Shown: positions 24,267-35,347 of the stretch, one piece after another
How the letters are laid out: each line of letters starts with the position of its first letter
Numbering within the stretch: the stretch's first letter is position 1
From: Marinibacterium sp050389775
GTDB taxonomy: Bacteria; Pseudomonadota; Alphaproteobacteria; Rhodobacterales; Rhodobacteraceae
Direction: 5' to 3'
Length of the DNA stretch: 64,000 nt
Assembly: GCF_050389775.1 (NCBI RefSeq)
Contig: NZ_CP177144.1
Span: 2,666,001 to 2,730,000 of the forward strand
Notes under the pieces: generated by a model
Told to the model about the DNA's origin: nothing
Database searches by the model: none
What the model saw: only the letters and a program-made list of their open reading frames with translations
Position numbers and translations under genes: made by a program

Positions 24267-24965
24267 TCAGACCCCGACGTAGCGCTCGACCAGCGCGTGA
24301 TCGGCCCGCAGCACTTCGGCATCCAGCACCTCGCCGCCCCGGCCGTTCTCGATAAAGGCCACCCGGTCGGCCACCGACAGCACCGCATCCACCCGCTGTT
24401 CCACCAGCAGCACGGCAACCCCCTGCGCCCGCATCTGCACGATGACCTGCCGGATCGCCTCGATCATCGACGGCTGCAATCCTTCGGTCGGCTCGTCCAG
24501 CAACAGCGCCTTGGGCCGCAGGCACAGCGCCCGGGCCGTCGCCAGCATCTGCTGCTCGCCGCCCGACAGGGTCTCGGCCCTTTGCCGATAGCGCTCGCGC
24601 AGCCGCGGGAACAGCGCCAGCACCTCGTCCAGCACCTCCGGCCCCGATCCCCGTGCGCGCAGCCCGATCTCAAGGTTCTGCGCCACCGACAATTCCGCGA
24701 ACAGCCGCCGCCCCTGGGGCACGTAGCCGATGCCCTGCAGCGGCACCTTGTGCGCCGGCAGGCGGCCGACGCTGGTGCCGTCGATCACCACGTCGCCCGA
24801 CCATAGCGGCAGCAGGCCCATGATTGCCTTCATCGCCGTGGTCTTGCCCGCCCCGTTGCGCCCCAGCAGGCACAGGATCTCGCCGGCCCGCACCTCGAGC
24901 GAAAATCCCCGCAGCACCTGCGCCCGGCCATAGCCCGTGTCGATCTCCTTGAGCACAAGCATCAT
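24267..24965 (-). CDS. livF: Branched-chain amino acid-type ABC transporter ATPase LivF
   Basis: 232-residue ATPase: Walker A GRNGAGKTT at 35-43, signature LSGGEQQML near 134-142, Walker B LLLDEPTEGL near 155-164. The family marker IGYVPQGRRLF near 79-89 is typical of LivF. It is the last gene of a complete liv operon and overlaps livG (start inside its stop). It works with LivG on the cytoplasmic face of LivH/LivM. Confidence 0.95.
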   Translation of the reverse strand: MMLVLKEIDTGYGRAQVLRGFSLEVRAGEILCLLGRNGAGKTTAMKAIMGLLPLWSGDVVIDGTSVGRLPAHKVPLQGIGYVPQGRRLFAELSVAQNLEIGLRARGSGPEVLDEVLALFPRLRERYRQRAETLSGGEQQMLATARALCLRPKALLLDEPTEGLQPSMIEAIRQVIVQMRAQGVAVLLVEQRVDAVLSVADRVAFIENGRGGEVLDAEVLRADHALVERYVGV

Positions 24966-25660
24966 CCGGTCCCCAGGTAGGCCGCCTGCACGGCGGTGTC
25001 GGCATGGATCTCGCCGGGTGTGCCCTCGGCCAGGATCTGGCCGAAATTCAGCACGCTGACCCGGTCGGCGGTTTCCATCACCACCGACATGTTGTGTTCG
25101 ATCAACAGGATCGTCGTGTCGCCGGCCAGGTCTCGGATCAGCCGCTTGAACCCGGACACCTCGGCATCCGACAATCCCTGGGTCGGCTCGTCCAGGATCA
25201 GCAACCTCGGCGCCTGGACCAGCCCCATGGCAATCTCCAGCAACCGCTGGTGGCCATAGGCCAGGTCGCCCGCCGGGGTCTCGTCCTGCCCGGCCAGCCC
25301 GACGCGCTCCAGCGCCGCGCGCGGCGCGACGTCCCGGTCACGGGCGGCAAGCCGGACGTTCTCGGCCACGCTCAGCCCGGCAAAGATCGAGGTGATCTGG
25401 AACGTATAGGCCATGCCCAGCCGGATGCGCCGGTGGGCGGGCAGGGCGGTGATGTCGGTCCCGTCGAACCGCACGCGTCCCGCCGTCGGCGGAATGCGCC
25501 CGCAAAGCAGGCTGACAAAGGTTGTCTTGCCCGCCCCGTTGGGCCCGATCAGTGCCCGCACCTCGCCCCGTTCCAGCGTGAAATCGACATTCTCCACCGC
25601 CTTCAGCCCGTGGAAATGCCGGGTCAGCCCCTGCGTCGTCAGGATCGGCCCGCCGCTCAT
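24962..25660 (-). CDS. livG: Branched-chain amino acid-type ABC transporter ATPase LivG
   Basis: 232 residues, Walker A GPNGAGKTT at 39-47, the LivG-type segment LGMAYTFQITSIF, and Walker B LLILDEPTQGL. The signature is replaced by LAYGHQRLLEIAMGL, as usual in LivG/UrtD relatives. ATG 25660 overlaps the livM stop (ATGA). An in-frame extension upstream runs through livM in a wrong frame and is rejected. Confidence 0.94.
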   Translation of the reverse strand: MSGGPILTTQGLTRHFHGLKAVENVDFTLERGEVRALIGPNGAGKTTFVSLLCGRIPPTAGRVRFDGTDITALPAHRRIRLGMAYTFQITSIFAGLSVAENVRLAARDRDVAPRAALERVGLAGQDETPAGDLAYGHQRLLEIAMGLVQAPRLLILDEPTQGLSDAEVSGFKRLIRDLAGDTTILLIEHNMSVVMETADRVSVLNFGQILAEGTPGEIHADTAVQAAYLGTG

Positions 25661-26643
25661 GGCAGCCACCCCCAGCCCCGGCGCCGCAGCTCGCCGGCCA
25701 GCCCCTGCGGCGCAAACAGCGTCAGCGCCACCAGCACGATCCCGGCGATCAGCATGTAGGCCGTGGTGATCCCGCTCGACAGGTCGATCAGGTAGAACAT
25801 GAACAACGTGCCGATGAACGGCCCGATGATCGTGCCGGCCCCGCCCAGCAGCACCCACAGCAGCGGAAAGATCGAATATTGCACCGAGGCGAAACTGGCC
25901 CCGGCATACCCGAAGAGCAGCCCATAGGCCGCCCCCGCCAGCGCCGAGATCCCGCCCGACAGCACCACCGCCCCCCATTTGTGGGCAAAGGTGTCATAGC
26001 CCAGCATCCGCGCCCGTTCCTCGTTCTCGCGGATCGCCACCAGCGTCCGCCCGAACCGCCGGCCGGTCATCCACAGCGTGCCCAGCAGGCAGGCCGAGAA
26101 CAGCGCCCAGGCCGCGAGATACCGCCAGGTCGGGTCCGACAGGTCCAGCCCGCCCAGCATGCGCTGCGCCTGCTGGATGACAAAGCCCTCGTCGCCCCGC
26201 GTATAGGCCCCGAAATAGAGGATCGTCAGGTAGCCGGCCTGGGCGAACATCAGCGTCACGATCATGAACGCCACCCCGCTGGTGCGCAGCGCCAGGAGGC
26301 CCGACACACCGGCCACCACCAGCCCGGCCACCAGCCCGACGACCAGCGCCGCGCCGGCCCCCGCGCCGGCGTATTGCACCGACAGGGCCATGCCGTACAT
26401 GCCCGCCGCGAAGAACAGCGCGTGGCCCAGGCTCAGCAGGCCGGTATAGCCGAAGAGGATGTTGTAGCCGATGGCATAGGTCGCCAGCACCATGATCCGC
26501 GCCAGGTTGCCGTGATGATAGGCCGGCAGCAGGAACTGCAGCGCAAAGAGCCCGGCCACCAGCCCCAGGTGCAGCACCAGCGACCGGCCGCGCCCGGGCC
26601 GCGCGCCGCTTTCGGCGGGCATCGCCTGGTCCGCCGCGCTCAT
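25657..26643 (-). CDS. livM: Branched-chain amino acid-type ABC transporter permease LivM
   Basis: 328-residue membrane permease with about nine helices and family blocks NILFGYTGLLSLGHALFFAAG (near 60-80) and GGAGTIIGPFIGTLFM (near 270-285). It forms the channel with LivH. Overlaps livH upstream and livG downstream by 4 bp each. Confidence 0.94.
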   Translation of the reverse strand: MSAADQAMPAESGARPGRGRSLVLHLGLVAGLFALQFLLPAYHHGNLARIMVLATYAIGYNILFGYTGLLSLGHALFFAAGMYGMALSVQYAGAGAGAALVVGLVAGLVVAGVSGLLALRTSGVAFMIVTLMFAQAGYLTILYFGAYTRGDEGFVIQQAQRMLGGLDLSDPTWRYLAAWALFSACLLGTLWMTGRRFGRTLVAIRENEERARMLGYDTFAHKWGAVVLSGGISALAGAAYGLLFGYAGASFASVQYSIFPLLWVLLGGAGTIIGPFIGTLFMFYLIDLSSGITTAYMLIAGIVLVALTLFAPQGLAGELRRRGWGWLP

Positions 26644-27566
26644 GCCGCCCGGGTCCCGAACAGGCCCTGCGGGCGAAAGACCAGCACCGCCGCGACCAGC
26701 AGCGTGGCCAGGATCTTGGCCAGCGTCGGCGAGAAGAAGACCGAGATGATCCCGTCGGTCAGCCCGATGAACACCGCCGCCAGGATCGTGCCGGGCAGCG
26801 AGCCCAGCCCGCCGATGATCACCACGATGAAGCTCAGCAGCAGCGGATCGCCTCCCATCAGGTAATGCGCCTGCTGGATCGGCACGATCAGCACGGCGGC
26901 CAGCGCCGCCAGCCCCGCGCCCAGCCCGAAGACCAGCGCATAGACCCGCTCGACCGGGATGCCAAAGGCCAGGGCCATGTCACGGTCCAGCTGGGTCGCC
27001 CGCATCAGCAGGCCGATCCGCGTGCGCGTCAGCAGCGCCCAGATGCCCAGCAGCACGACCACCGCCGCCCCGATGACGGCCAGCTTGTAGGATGTCGTCG
27101 ACAGGCCCCAGGGCCAGTACAGCGCCAGCCCGCCATCGGTCCATTCCACCCAGGGCAGGGCCAGCCGGGTGTTGAACGGCGGCTCGACCGGCCGGGCATC
27201 GGGCCCATAGGTCATCAGCGTCGCCTGCTGCAGGATGTAGAGCAGCCCGATCGTGGCCACGATGGTCCGCTCGGGATCGTATTCCAGCCGTTTCAGCACG
27301 GTCATGTCGGCCGCCGCGGCAATGCCCCCGACGATCAGCGGCGACAGCACCAGCGCCGCGGCAAAACCCCAGGCCGGAGCGCCGCCCACATGGCTGGCCA
27401 CCCACCAGGCGATCACCGCGCCCAGCATGAAGAATTCGCCATGCGCCACGTTGACCACGCGCATGACACCGAAGACCAGCGCCAGGCCCGAAGCCGTCAG
27501 CGCCAGTACCGCCGCCGTCACCGCGCCTTCCAGCGTGGCCAGCAGAAGATAGGGTCCAAGTTCCAT
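26640..27566 (-). CDS. livH: Branched-chain amino acid-type ABC transporter permease LivH
   Basis: 308-residue permease, about eight helices. Family blocks are GVMRVVNVAHGEFFMLGA (near 33-50), IGLLYILQQATLM and VVIIGGLGSLPGTILAAVFIG (near 245-265). It is separated from the binding-protein gene by 146 bp holding a stem-loop, and overlaps livM. Confidence 0.94.
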   Translation of the reverse strand: MELGPYLLLATLEGAVTAAVLALTASGLALVFGVMRVVNVAHGEFFMLGAVIAWWVASHVGGAPAWGFAAALVLSPLIVGGIAAAADMTVLKRLEYDPERTIVATIGLLYILQQATLMTYGPDARPVEPPFNTRLALPWVEWTDGGLALYWPWGLSTTSYKLAVIGAAVVVLLGIWALLTRTRIGLLMRATQLDRDMALAFGIPVERVYALVFGLGAGLAALAAVLIVPIQQAHYLMGGDPLLLSFIVVIIGGLGSLPGTILAAVFIGLTDGIISVFFSPTLAKILATLLVAAVLVFRPQGLFGTRAA

Positions 27567-27668
27567 TCAATCCGGTCCGGCTGTGCCCGATGGCCCCGTC
27601 CTGTCGCCCGGCCATGGGGCCGGGGCGAACGGGTCAGGCCCCGCATCCCTGGCTCCCGCATCCTGCCG

Positions 27669-27685
27669 CGCCCCACCAGGGGGCG
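27669..27685 (-). terminator. Stem-loop between the Liv binding protein gene and livH
   Basis: CGCCCC and GGGGCG close a 5-base loop 28 bp past the binding-protein stop. A second possible pairing (GGCCCC ... GGGGCC) lies nearer livH. No T tract, so more likely a processing or attenuation hairpin that favours binding-protein expression than a full terminator. Confidence 0.45.
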
Positions 27686-27712
27686 GGCCGGCGCAGGGGG
27701 CCGGGGCGCGGC

Positions 27713-28987
27713 TCAGAAGCTCTGCGTCGTGTAATCCACCTCGTCGGGATAGAGCGTGTCCTCGATCGACGTGGTGTGCACCTTCTTGAGCATCCCGTCC
27801 TGCAGCTGCGTGATGTACTGGTGGCCAAAGACCTGGTGGGTCTTGCCGTTGAACACCTTGGCCCCCTGGGGATGTTCGATGCTCGCGGGCATCTCGGTCA
27901 TCGCCTCGACGGCCTCGATCAGCGCGGCGCGGTCGGCCGGGCCGGAATAGCCCGAGGCCTCCATGCCGGCCTTGACGATATGCAACGTCTCCCAGCAGCC
28001 GAACATGTGGGCATAGGTCGACACGTCCTTGGGATCGCTGATCGACGCGCCGCGCGCATCGACGCCCACCTTCTCGCGGTAGATCGTTTCGAATTCGCTC
28101 TGGTCGTCCTGGGCGTGGCGGGGCATGCCTTCCCAGAAATAGCTGCCTTCGAGGAATTCCAGCCCCGGCGAGCCGATGTTCACGGCCTCCAGCGAATCGA
28201 TGAATCCGAACATCTGCGGCCCGTTCGGCCCGAAGAACTCGCCCAGCTCCTTGACAAAGGTCAGCACGGCCGGCCCGACCATGACGTGGTAAAGCACCTC
28301 GGTGTCGCGCGGGATCTTGGGGAAATACTTGGTGAACGACGTTTCGGTCGGCGGGATGGCGATATGTTCCAGCACCTCGCCGCCATTGGCTTCGATCGCG
28401 GCGGTGAAGTAATCGCGGTGGTCATGGCCAAAGGCGAAATCGGGGAAGACCATCGTGACCTTCTTGCCCAGGTTCTGGGCGATGAAGGGGGCCATGGCCT
28501 GGACCTGGCTCTTCACGTCGGTGATGCCCGGTTGCAGCGTGTAGCGGTTCAGCATGCCCGAGGCCACGTGATGGCCTTCGGAGACCACGAAATAGGGCAT
28601 CTTCAGCTCGCCCGCCCGGGGCGCCGAGCCGATGACCACGTGGGAAAACAGCGTGCCGAAGGCGATGTCGCAATTGTGCTGGTTGGCGAATTTCTCGACC
28701 ACCTCGGCGCCGCGCTTGGCGTCGGTGCCGTCATCCTCGGCGATGATTTCGACGGGGCGGCCGTTGATGCCCCCGGCCTCGTTGATCATCTGCACAGCGG
28801 CCTGAGTGGTGCGGTCGTACCAGCGCCCGTAGGCCGCGCCGATGCCCGTGCGGTGCACCTGGAACCCGATGCGGATCGGCTCGGCGGATTGCGCCCCGGC
28901 ATAGCGGGCCCACAGCGGCAACGATGCGGCGGCGCCCAGTCCTGCGAGCGCGCCGCGCCGGGTCAGCTTGGTGGTCGTGTCGGTCAT
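27713..28987 (-). CDS. Liv-type ABC transporter substrate-binding protein (amide/urea/amino acid class)
   Basis: 424-residue periplasmic protein with a Tat-like signal (LTRRGALAGLGAAASLPLWARYAGA, about 8-32) and a Peripla_BP_6 fold. Blocks IRIGFQVHRTGIGAAYGRWYDR and EDDGTDAKRGAEVVEK are typical of Leu/Ile/Val-type binding proteins. Length and sequence are nearer to the amide/short-chain-amide or unknown-ligand group than to LivJ/LivK, so the ligand is uncertain. First gene of the operon with livH, livM, livG, livF. Confidence 0.9.
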   Translation of the reverse strand: MTDTTTKLTRRGALAGLGAAASLPLWARYAGAQSAEPIRIGFQVHRTGIGAAYGRWYDRTTQAAVQMINEAGGINGRPVEIIAEDDGTDAKRGAEVVEKFANQHNCDIAFGTLFSHVVIGSAPRAGELKMPYFVVSEGHHVASGMLNRYTLQPGITDVKSQVQAMAPFIAQNLGKKVTMVFPDFAFGHDHRDYFTAAIEANGGEVLEHIAIPPTETSFTKYFPKIPRDTEVLYHVMVGPAVLTFVKELGEFFGPNGPQMFGFIDSLEAVNIGSPGLEFLEGSYFWEGMPRHAQDDQSEFETIYREKVGVDARGASISDPKDVSTYAHMFGCWETLHIVKAGMEASGYSGPADRAALIEAVEAMTEMPASIEHPQGAKVFNGKTHQVFGHQYITQLQDGMLKKVHTTSIEDTLYPDEVDYTTQSF

Positions 28988-29173
28988 CGTGCGGTTTTCC
29001 CCTGTTGGTCCCGTGTCTTGCCCGAGCCGTGCCCCTTGGCCGGCCCCCGGTTGGTTTCGCCCCGGCGCCGGTGGTCGGCCCCGGTCCGTCCCCGGTGTGG
29101 GTCCCGCCTGGGCGCTGTCTGGCTCTTCGGCCCAGAGCCTGCGTCGCGACCGCCCGGCTGTCCACTGTTTTCC

Positions 29174-30589
29174 TCACAGACCCCGGGGCGAGGCCAGCAG
29201 CCAGAGGCCGAAAAGCGTGTAGGCGATCATGAAGAGCGCAAGCGGGGCCTGGCTGAGCACCGCCCGGCGCGGGCTGCCCAGGGCGCGCAGGGCCAGGGCA
29301 TGGGCCAGCAGGATGGCCAGTACATGGCCCAGCACGACGGCCCCGGCCTGGGTCAGGAAAATCGCCCGCACCGAACCCTGTTCGTTGAAGAACCCGGTGG
29401 TGACGTAGAACCGGCCCAGCCCCAGCAGGTTGGCCCCCCGGGCCAGCGGATCGTTGAGCACGGCCAGGGCGTATTGCGCCTCGACCAGGGCGGCGGTCAG
29501 GTAATGGGCCAGGTGATAGCCCAGGGCGATGGGCAGCAGCGACGGCGCGAAAAGCCGGAACGCCGCGCCCGTGGTCATGTCCGCGCGGGCCAGCCACAGG
29601 CCCAGCCGCAGCGTGGCGGCAAAGATGGCGACCAGGGCGACATTGGCCAGGGCCAGCCCGCCCAGGCTGGAGCCGATCACCGCCGAACGGCCGGGAAATT
29701 CCAGGGGGTTGATGCCGATCCGGGCGAACCACCAGAAGGTCTCGTTCAGCCCGTCGAAACTGCCGGTGCCCAGCAGCACGACGCAGAACAGGGCCAGGGA
29801 CAGCGGCATCTGAGGCCCGCGCAGCACCCGCCAACCGGGCAGGCCGATGGCGAGGCGGCCGCGGTCGCGGGCGACAAGCGCGATCCGGGCATAAGCCCGC
29901 ATCAGGACGGTCAGCGCCTCGCCACGCACCAGCCAGGCCGTGCCGAAGGCCGCCGTGCCGGCCAGGGTGATCGCCGCGTAGACCCCGGCATAGCCGGCCA
30001 GCCGGGCCGGATCGGACGGCGCGATATCGGCCAGCAGGATGGCCGCAAAGCCCAGGAACCCGGCCAGTGCCGGCAGGTGGCCCAGCCGGCGCGGATAGCG
30101 CAGCGGCGCCCGGCCCAGCAGCCAGCGCAGCCCGGCCGCCGGGGCGACCCAGGGGCTGGTCCAGCGCCAATGGTTGCCCAGCACGCCCTGGGCCGTGACC
30201 AGCCCGATCCAGAACAGCGTCCAGACCAGCAGCGGCAGTGGATTGGCCAGCGGATCGCGCGGCCCGGCCCGCCCGGCCCACAGAGCCAGCCCCAGCACCC
30301 CGGCCGAACCCGCGCTGGTCAGCAGCCGCAGCGGCAAGCGCGGCCGGGGCCATGGCGAAAAACGCAGCAAGGGCAGGGGCCGGAACACCGCCCGGGCCGG
30401 TCCGGGCGGCAGCACGACCAGCAGCAGCACCGTGGCCAGCACGGCCAGAACCCCGCCGGTGATATAGAGATCGGTAGGCAGCAGCAGCACAAAGCCACCT
30501 TCGCCGGCATGCGCCCGGGCTGGCAGCGGGGCCACATTCAGCGCGGTGACAATAGCGCACGATGTTGCGAGACGCTTGATCCTGTCCAT
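29174..30589 (-). CDS. Uncharacterised polytopic membrane protein
   Basis: 471 residues, about twelve hydrophobic helices. It opens with an N-terminal signal-like segment ending ARAHAGEGG, which would place a His/Glu-bearing loop outside the membrane, followed by LLLPTDLYITGGVLAVLAT. No recognised catalytic or transport motif. Lone conserved-looking features are HWRWTSPW (near 140), FWWFARIGINPLEFPGRS (near 285-302) and ALGYHLAHYLTAALVEAQYAL (near 348-368), with several His residues in helices. It is divergent, with 50 bp between starts, from a His/Met-rich secreted protein, so a joint role in metal (copper) handling is possible. Function unknown. Confidence 0.8.
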   Translation of the reverse strand: MDRIKRLATSCAIVTALNVAPLPARAHAGEGGFVLLLPTDLYITGGVLAVLATVLLLVVLPPGPARAVFRPLPLLRFSPWPRPRLPLRLLTSAGSAGVLGLALWAGRAGPRDPLANPLPLLVWTLFWIGLVTAQGVLGNHWRWTSPWVAPAAGLRWLLGRAPLRYPRRLGHLPALAGFLGFAAILLADIAPSDPARLAGYAGVYAAITLAGTAAFGTAWLVRGEALTVLMRAYARIALVARDRGRLAIGLPGWRVLRGPQMPLSLALFCVVLLGTGSFDGLNETFWWFARIGINPLEFPGRSAVIGSSLGGLALANVALVAIFAATLRLGLWLARADMTTGAAFRLFAPSLLPIALGYHLAHYLTAALVEAQYALAVLNDPLARGANLLGLGRFYVTTGFFNEQGSVRAIFLTQAGAVVLGHVLAILLAHALALRALGSPRRAVLSQAPLALFMIAYTLFGLWLLASPRGL

Positions 30590-30639
30590 CCCTGCCCACA
30601 TGGTTGATGCCGAGGGGACCTTATCGCGGAGCGCGGGGC

Positions 30640-31494
30640 ATGACAGGGGTGAAACGACTGATCGCGCTGGTCATTCTGGTGGCGGTTGCGGTGGGTGCAT
30701 GGTTTTTGACCCGCCCGCCGGCCGGGGCCGACCTGTTGTTGAGCGATGTCCGGGCCACGCCCGGCGCCAGCGGTGGTGCCAGCGGTGCGGCCGGTGCCGG
30801 CGGGGCCGCGTCTCCCGGACCGGGCGCGGCCACGATCACCCTGGCCATCGCCAACAGCGGCGGGCCCGACCGCATGATCGCCGTGACCTCGCCGCTTGGC
30901 ACCGCCGCCATCCGGTCCAGCGAGGGTGTCGACTGGCTGCCCATCCCGGCCGGCTCGGCCCCCGTCCTGTCGACCGATGGCGCCTGGATCACCCTGGCCC
31001 CCGATGCCACCCTGGCCGACGGCCAGCTGGTGCCCCTGACGCTGAGCTTCGAACGTGCCGGGCCGGTGACCACCCAGGCCCGGGTCACCGCCGCCGGGAC
31101 CGGTGACGACCCCCATGCCGGCCATGCCATGCCGGGCATGGGTGATGCCGCGGCCAAAAGCCCGGCCACCGTCCAGGTGCCCCAGGACCGGCCCGTGCCC
31201 ACCCTGTCGATCCAGGTCAGCCCCGATGGCGACCGCTGGGCCGTGCGGGTCGAGACCACCGATTTCACCTTCAACGAGGACATGGCCGACGGGCCGCATG
31301 TGCCCGGCGTGGGCCATGCCCATCTCTATCTCGACGGGGTCAAGCTGCAACGGCTCTATCACCGCGATGCCACGATCGGCGCCCTGCCACCGGGCAGCTA
31401 CCTGGTGCGCGTGACGCTCAACACCAATGACCACCGGGTCTACATGCACAAGGGCGCGCCGATCAGCGCCACCGCCCGGATCGAGACCGACTAG
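30640..31494 (+). CDS. Exported His/Met-rich protein with a PCuAC-like domain
   Basis: 284 residues: an N-terminal membrane anchor or signal (7-24), a Gly/Ala/Ser linker (41-62), a beta-rich domain (about 64-150) with the outline of a PCu(A)C copper chaperone (LAIANSGGPDRMIAVTSP, then TLADGQLVPLTLSFE), a His/Met cluster DPHAGHAMPGMGD at 158-169, and a C-terminal beta domain (188-284) with H220, H226, H228, H241, H265 and H270 (GHAHLYLDG, NTNDHRVYMH). The usual PCuAC His is not clear. A periplasmic copper-binding role is inferred. ATG 30640 gives the signal anchor. Divergent from the polytopic membrane protein. Confidence 0.72.
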   Translation: MTGVKRLIALVILVAVAVGAWFLTRPPAGADLLLSDVRATPGASGGASGAAGAGGAASPGPGAATITLAIANSGGPDRMIAVTSPLGTAAIRSSEGVDWLPIPAGSAPVLSTDGAWITLAPDATLADGQLVPLTLSFERAGPVTTQARVTAAGTGDDPHAGHAMPGMGDAAAKSPATVQVPQDRPVPTLSIQVSPDGDRWAVRVETTDFTFNEDMADGPHVPGVGHAHLYLDGVKLQRLYHRDATIGALPPGSYLVRVTLNTNDHRVYMHKGAPISATARIETD

Positions 31495-31545
31495 CCGCCG
31501 GTCCCGCCGCCTCGCGCAGCGCTGCCGTCCTGCCCATCCCGCGGA

Positions 31546-32466
31546 TTAACCGGCCGAAGGCCCCGCCGCACCGGCCGGCCGGCGGCTCAGTACGCCCGAG
31601 GCCAGGAAGACCCCGGCCGCCACCAGGCAGACCCCGAAGGCCTTCAGCGGGGTGACCTCTTCGCCCAGGAAGGCCGCCCCGCCCAGCAGCGCCAGGATCG
31701 GGGTCAGCGCGCCGAAGGCCGCCGTTTCCGCCGCGCCCAGCTGGCCCACGGCGTAGCCGAAGAGGAACATGGCCAGGATGCCGATGACAAAGCTCTGCAT
31801 CACGATCATCCAGATGATGCCACCCCAGCTGGCCCCGGCAAAGCTCAGCTCGCCGCTGGCCAGCAGCAGCGGCGCGGCCAGCAGGGTGCCCCAGAACAGG
31901 CCGATGACCATGGCATGCAGGGCGCTCAGCCCGCTCTGGCGGAAGACCACGGTATAGATGCCCCAGCAGCCCGAGCCGGCCAGGAACATCAGGTGCCCGC
32001 GCCAGGCCCCGTCCTGGGCGCCGGCCACGATCTGCCAGAGGCTGACGATCATCGCCCCGGCCAGGATCATCGCGAGGCCCAGCCGGCGGCGCGGCCCGGG
32101 GACTTCGCCCATCAGCGCCCAGGCGGCCAGGGCCGTCCAGAAGGGCAGCATGCCCGGTGCCAGCGCCCCGCCATCGGAGGCCGGAGCATAGGCCAGCCCG
32201 CGCGAGACGACATAGGGAAAGACCGCGCTGGCCCCGAACATCAGGAACAGCCGGCGCGTCCACGAGACCGCGGGCGGCAGCACGCCCAGTTTCCACATCA
32301 GCGGGGCCAGGACCAGCGCGCCGGGCACGAGGCGCAGGAACAGCAGCTCTTCGACGGTGAAGGACGAGGTCACCGCGAAGCGCGTGACCAGCATGAAACT
32401 GGCCCAGATCGTGACGGTGGCGGCAGCGGCCAGCAGGCCGAGCGTGCGGTGGGCGGGCAGGGGCAT
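31546..32466 (-). CDS. EamA/DMT-family transporter
   Basis: 306 residues, ten membrane helices in two EamA repeats (about 8-140 and 155-290), as in drug/metabolite exporters. Markers are VTIWASFMLVTRFAV at the start and GAAETAAFGALTPILALLGGAAFLGE near 250-275. Probably exports a small metabolite such as an amino acid; the substrate is not indicated. ATG 32466 gives the normal start; a 17-residue basic extension upstream is less likely. Convergent with the His/Met-rich protein gene. Confidence 0.92.
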   Translation of the reverse strand: MPLPAHRTLGLLAAAATVTIWASFMLVTRFAVTSSFTVEELLFLRLVPGALVLAPLMWKLGVLPPAVSWTRRLFLMFGASAVFPYVVSRGLAYAPASDGGALAPGMLPFWTALAAWALMGEVPGPRRRLGLAMILAGAMIVSLWQIVAGAQDGAWRGHLMFLAGSGCWGIYTVVFRQSGLSALHAMVIGLFWGTLLAAPLLLASGELSFAGASWGGIIWMIVMQSFVIGILAMFLFGYAVGQLGAAETAAFGALTPILALLGGAAFLGEEVTPLKAFGVCLVAAGVFLASGVLSRRPAGAAGPSAG

Positions 32467-32869
32467 TCGGGGGGCCTTTCGGAGGGCAGATCGCGATCGT
32501 CCGGGCAGGCCGGGCAATCGCGGCGATCAAAGGCCATCGCGCGGCCGGGCGCCAGCACAAAGGCGCGTTTTTCATATATGTGTCGCGCGGTCGTGACCTG
32601 TACGGGCCGGGATAAGGGCCGTGCCTTTGGGGCCGGGGGACAGGGACCGGCCCGTCAGTCCACGAAAACGGATGCCAAGCGACGCGGGATGGGCTTGTCG
32701 ACCGATGCCAACGGTCGCCAATGGACGGGAAACCGACCCACCAACCCGCGCTATCGGACGCCAATCGGCAGCGGGCCGGCCCGGCGGACGCCAATTGACC
32801 GGACACCGACCCACGCCAGTACACACCGACAGACAGCACACCGACCCATCGGCCCGCCGAAACGGAAAA
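32467..32869. other. Gap with degenerate short repeats
   Basis: No gene supported. The stretch 32665-32850 repeats GCCAA-centred words (CGGATGCCAAG at 32670, CGATGCCAAC at 32703, CGGACGCCAAT at 32755 and 32785) and ACCGACCCA (near 32732, 32805 and 32840) at roughly 30-bp steps. AT-rich DNA near 32571 (TTTTTCATATATGTG) may hold the promoter of the DMT transporter gene. Confidence 0.4.
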
Positions 32870-32895
32870 GGGCCGCCCGGTCGCCCGGACGGCCC
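32866..32895 (-). terminator. Rho-independent terminator of icd
   Basis: An 11-bp stem with one mismatch (GGGCCGCCCGG / CCGGACGGCCC) closes a 4-base loop, 25 bp past the icd stop on the minus strand. Read leftward it runs into CCCTTTTCC, a T tract. Good terminator form. Confidence 0.8.
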
Positions 32896-32919
32896 CCTGT
32901 CACATGGATCGCAACGGCC

Positions 32920-35127
<2,208 letters not shown>

Positions 35128-35347
35128 GTTCTGTTCCCTTTTTTCAACTTCGGGTGGCGTGGTCCTGCCGGTGCGTTGCGGCCCCGGGTGGGGCGGGCGG
35201 CGGGCAGGATGGATTGCGGTCTGTCTCGGCCCCGCTCTTATCGCCCGTGATCCATATTATCAATGTGACGCTTGGGGATGTTGGCGGTCACGGGCCGGTC
35301 GAAGCGCGGTTTTTCGCGGGAATGTCACGCCGGGCGGGCGCTTGTGA
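35128..35347. promoter_or_regulatory. icd upstream region
   Basis: 220 bp between the icd start and the stop of the CobW-like gene, both leftward. CCCGTGA (35244-35250) and TCACGGG (35288-35294) are exact inverted arms around an AT-richer core (CCATATTATCAATGTGACG), a likely place for the icd promoter and perhaps a regulator site. No terminator for the CobW operon is obvious. Confidence 0.4.

Noticed and set aside
27590..30607. 1005-codon open frame on the plus strand
   Set aside because: Antisense to the Liv binding protein and the polytopic membrane protein; low-complexity translation.
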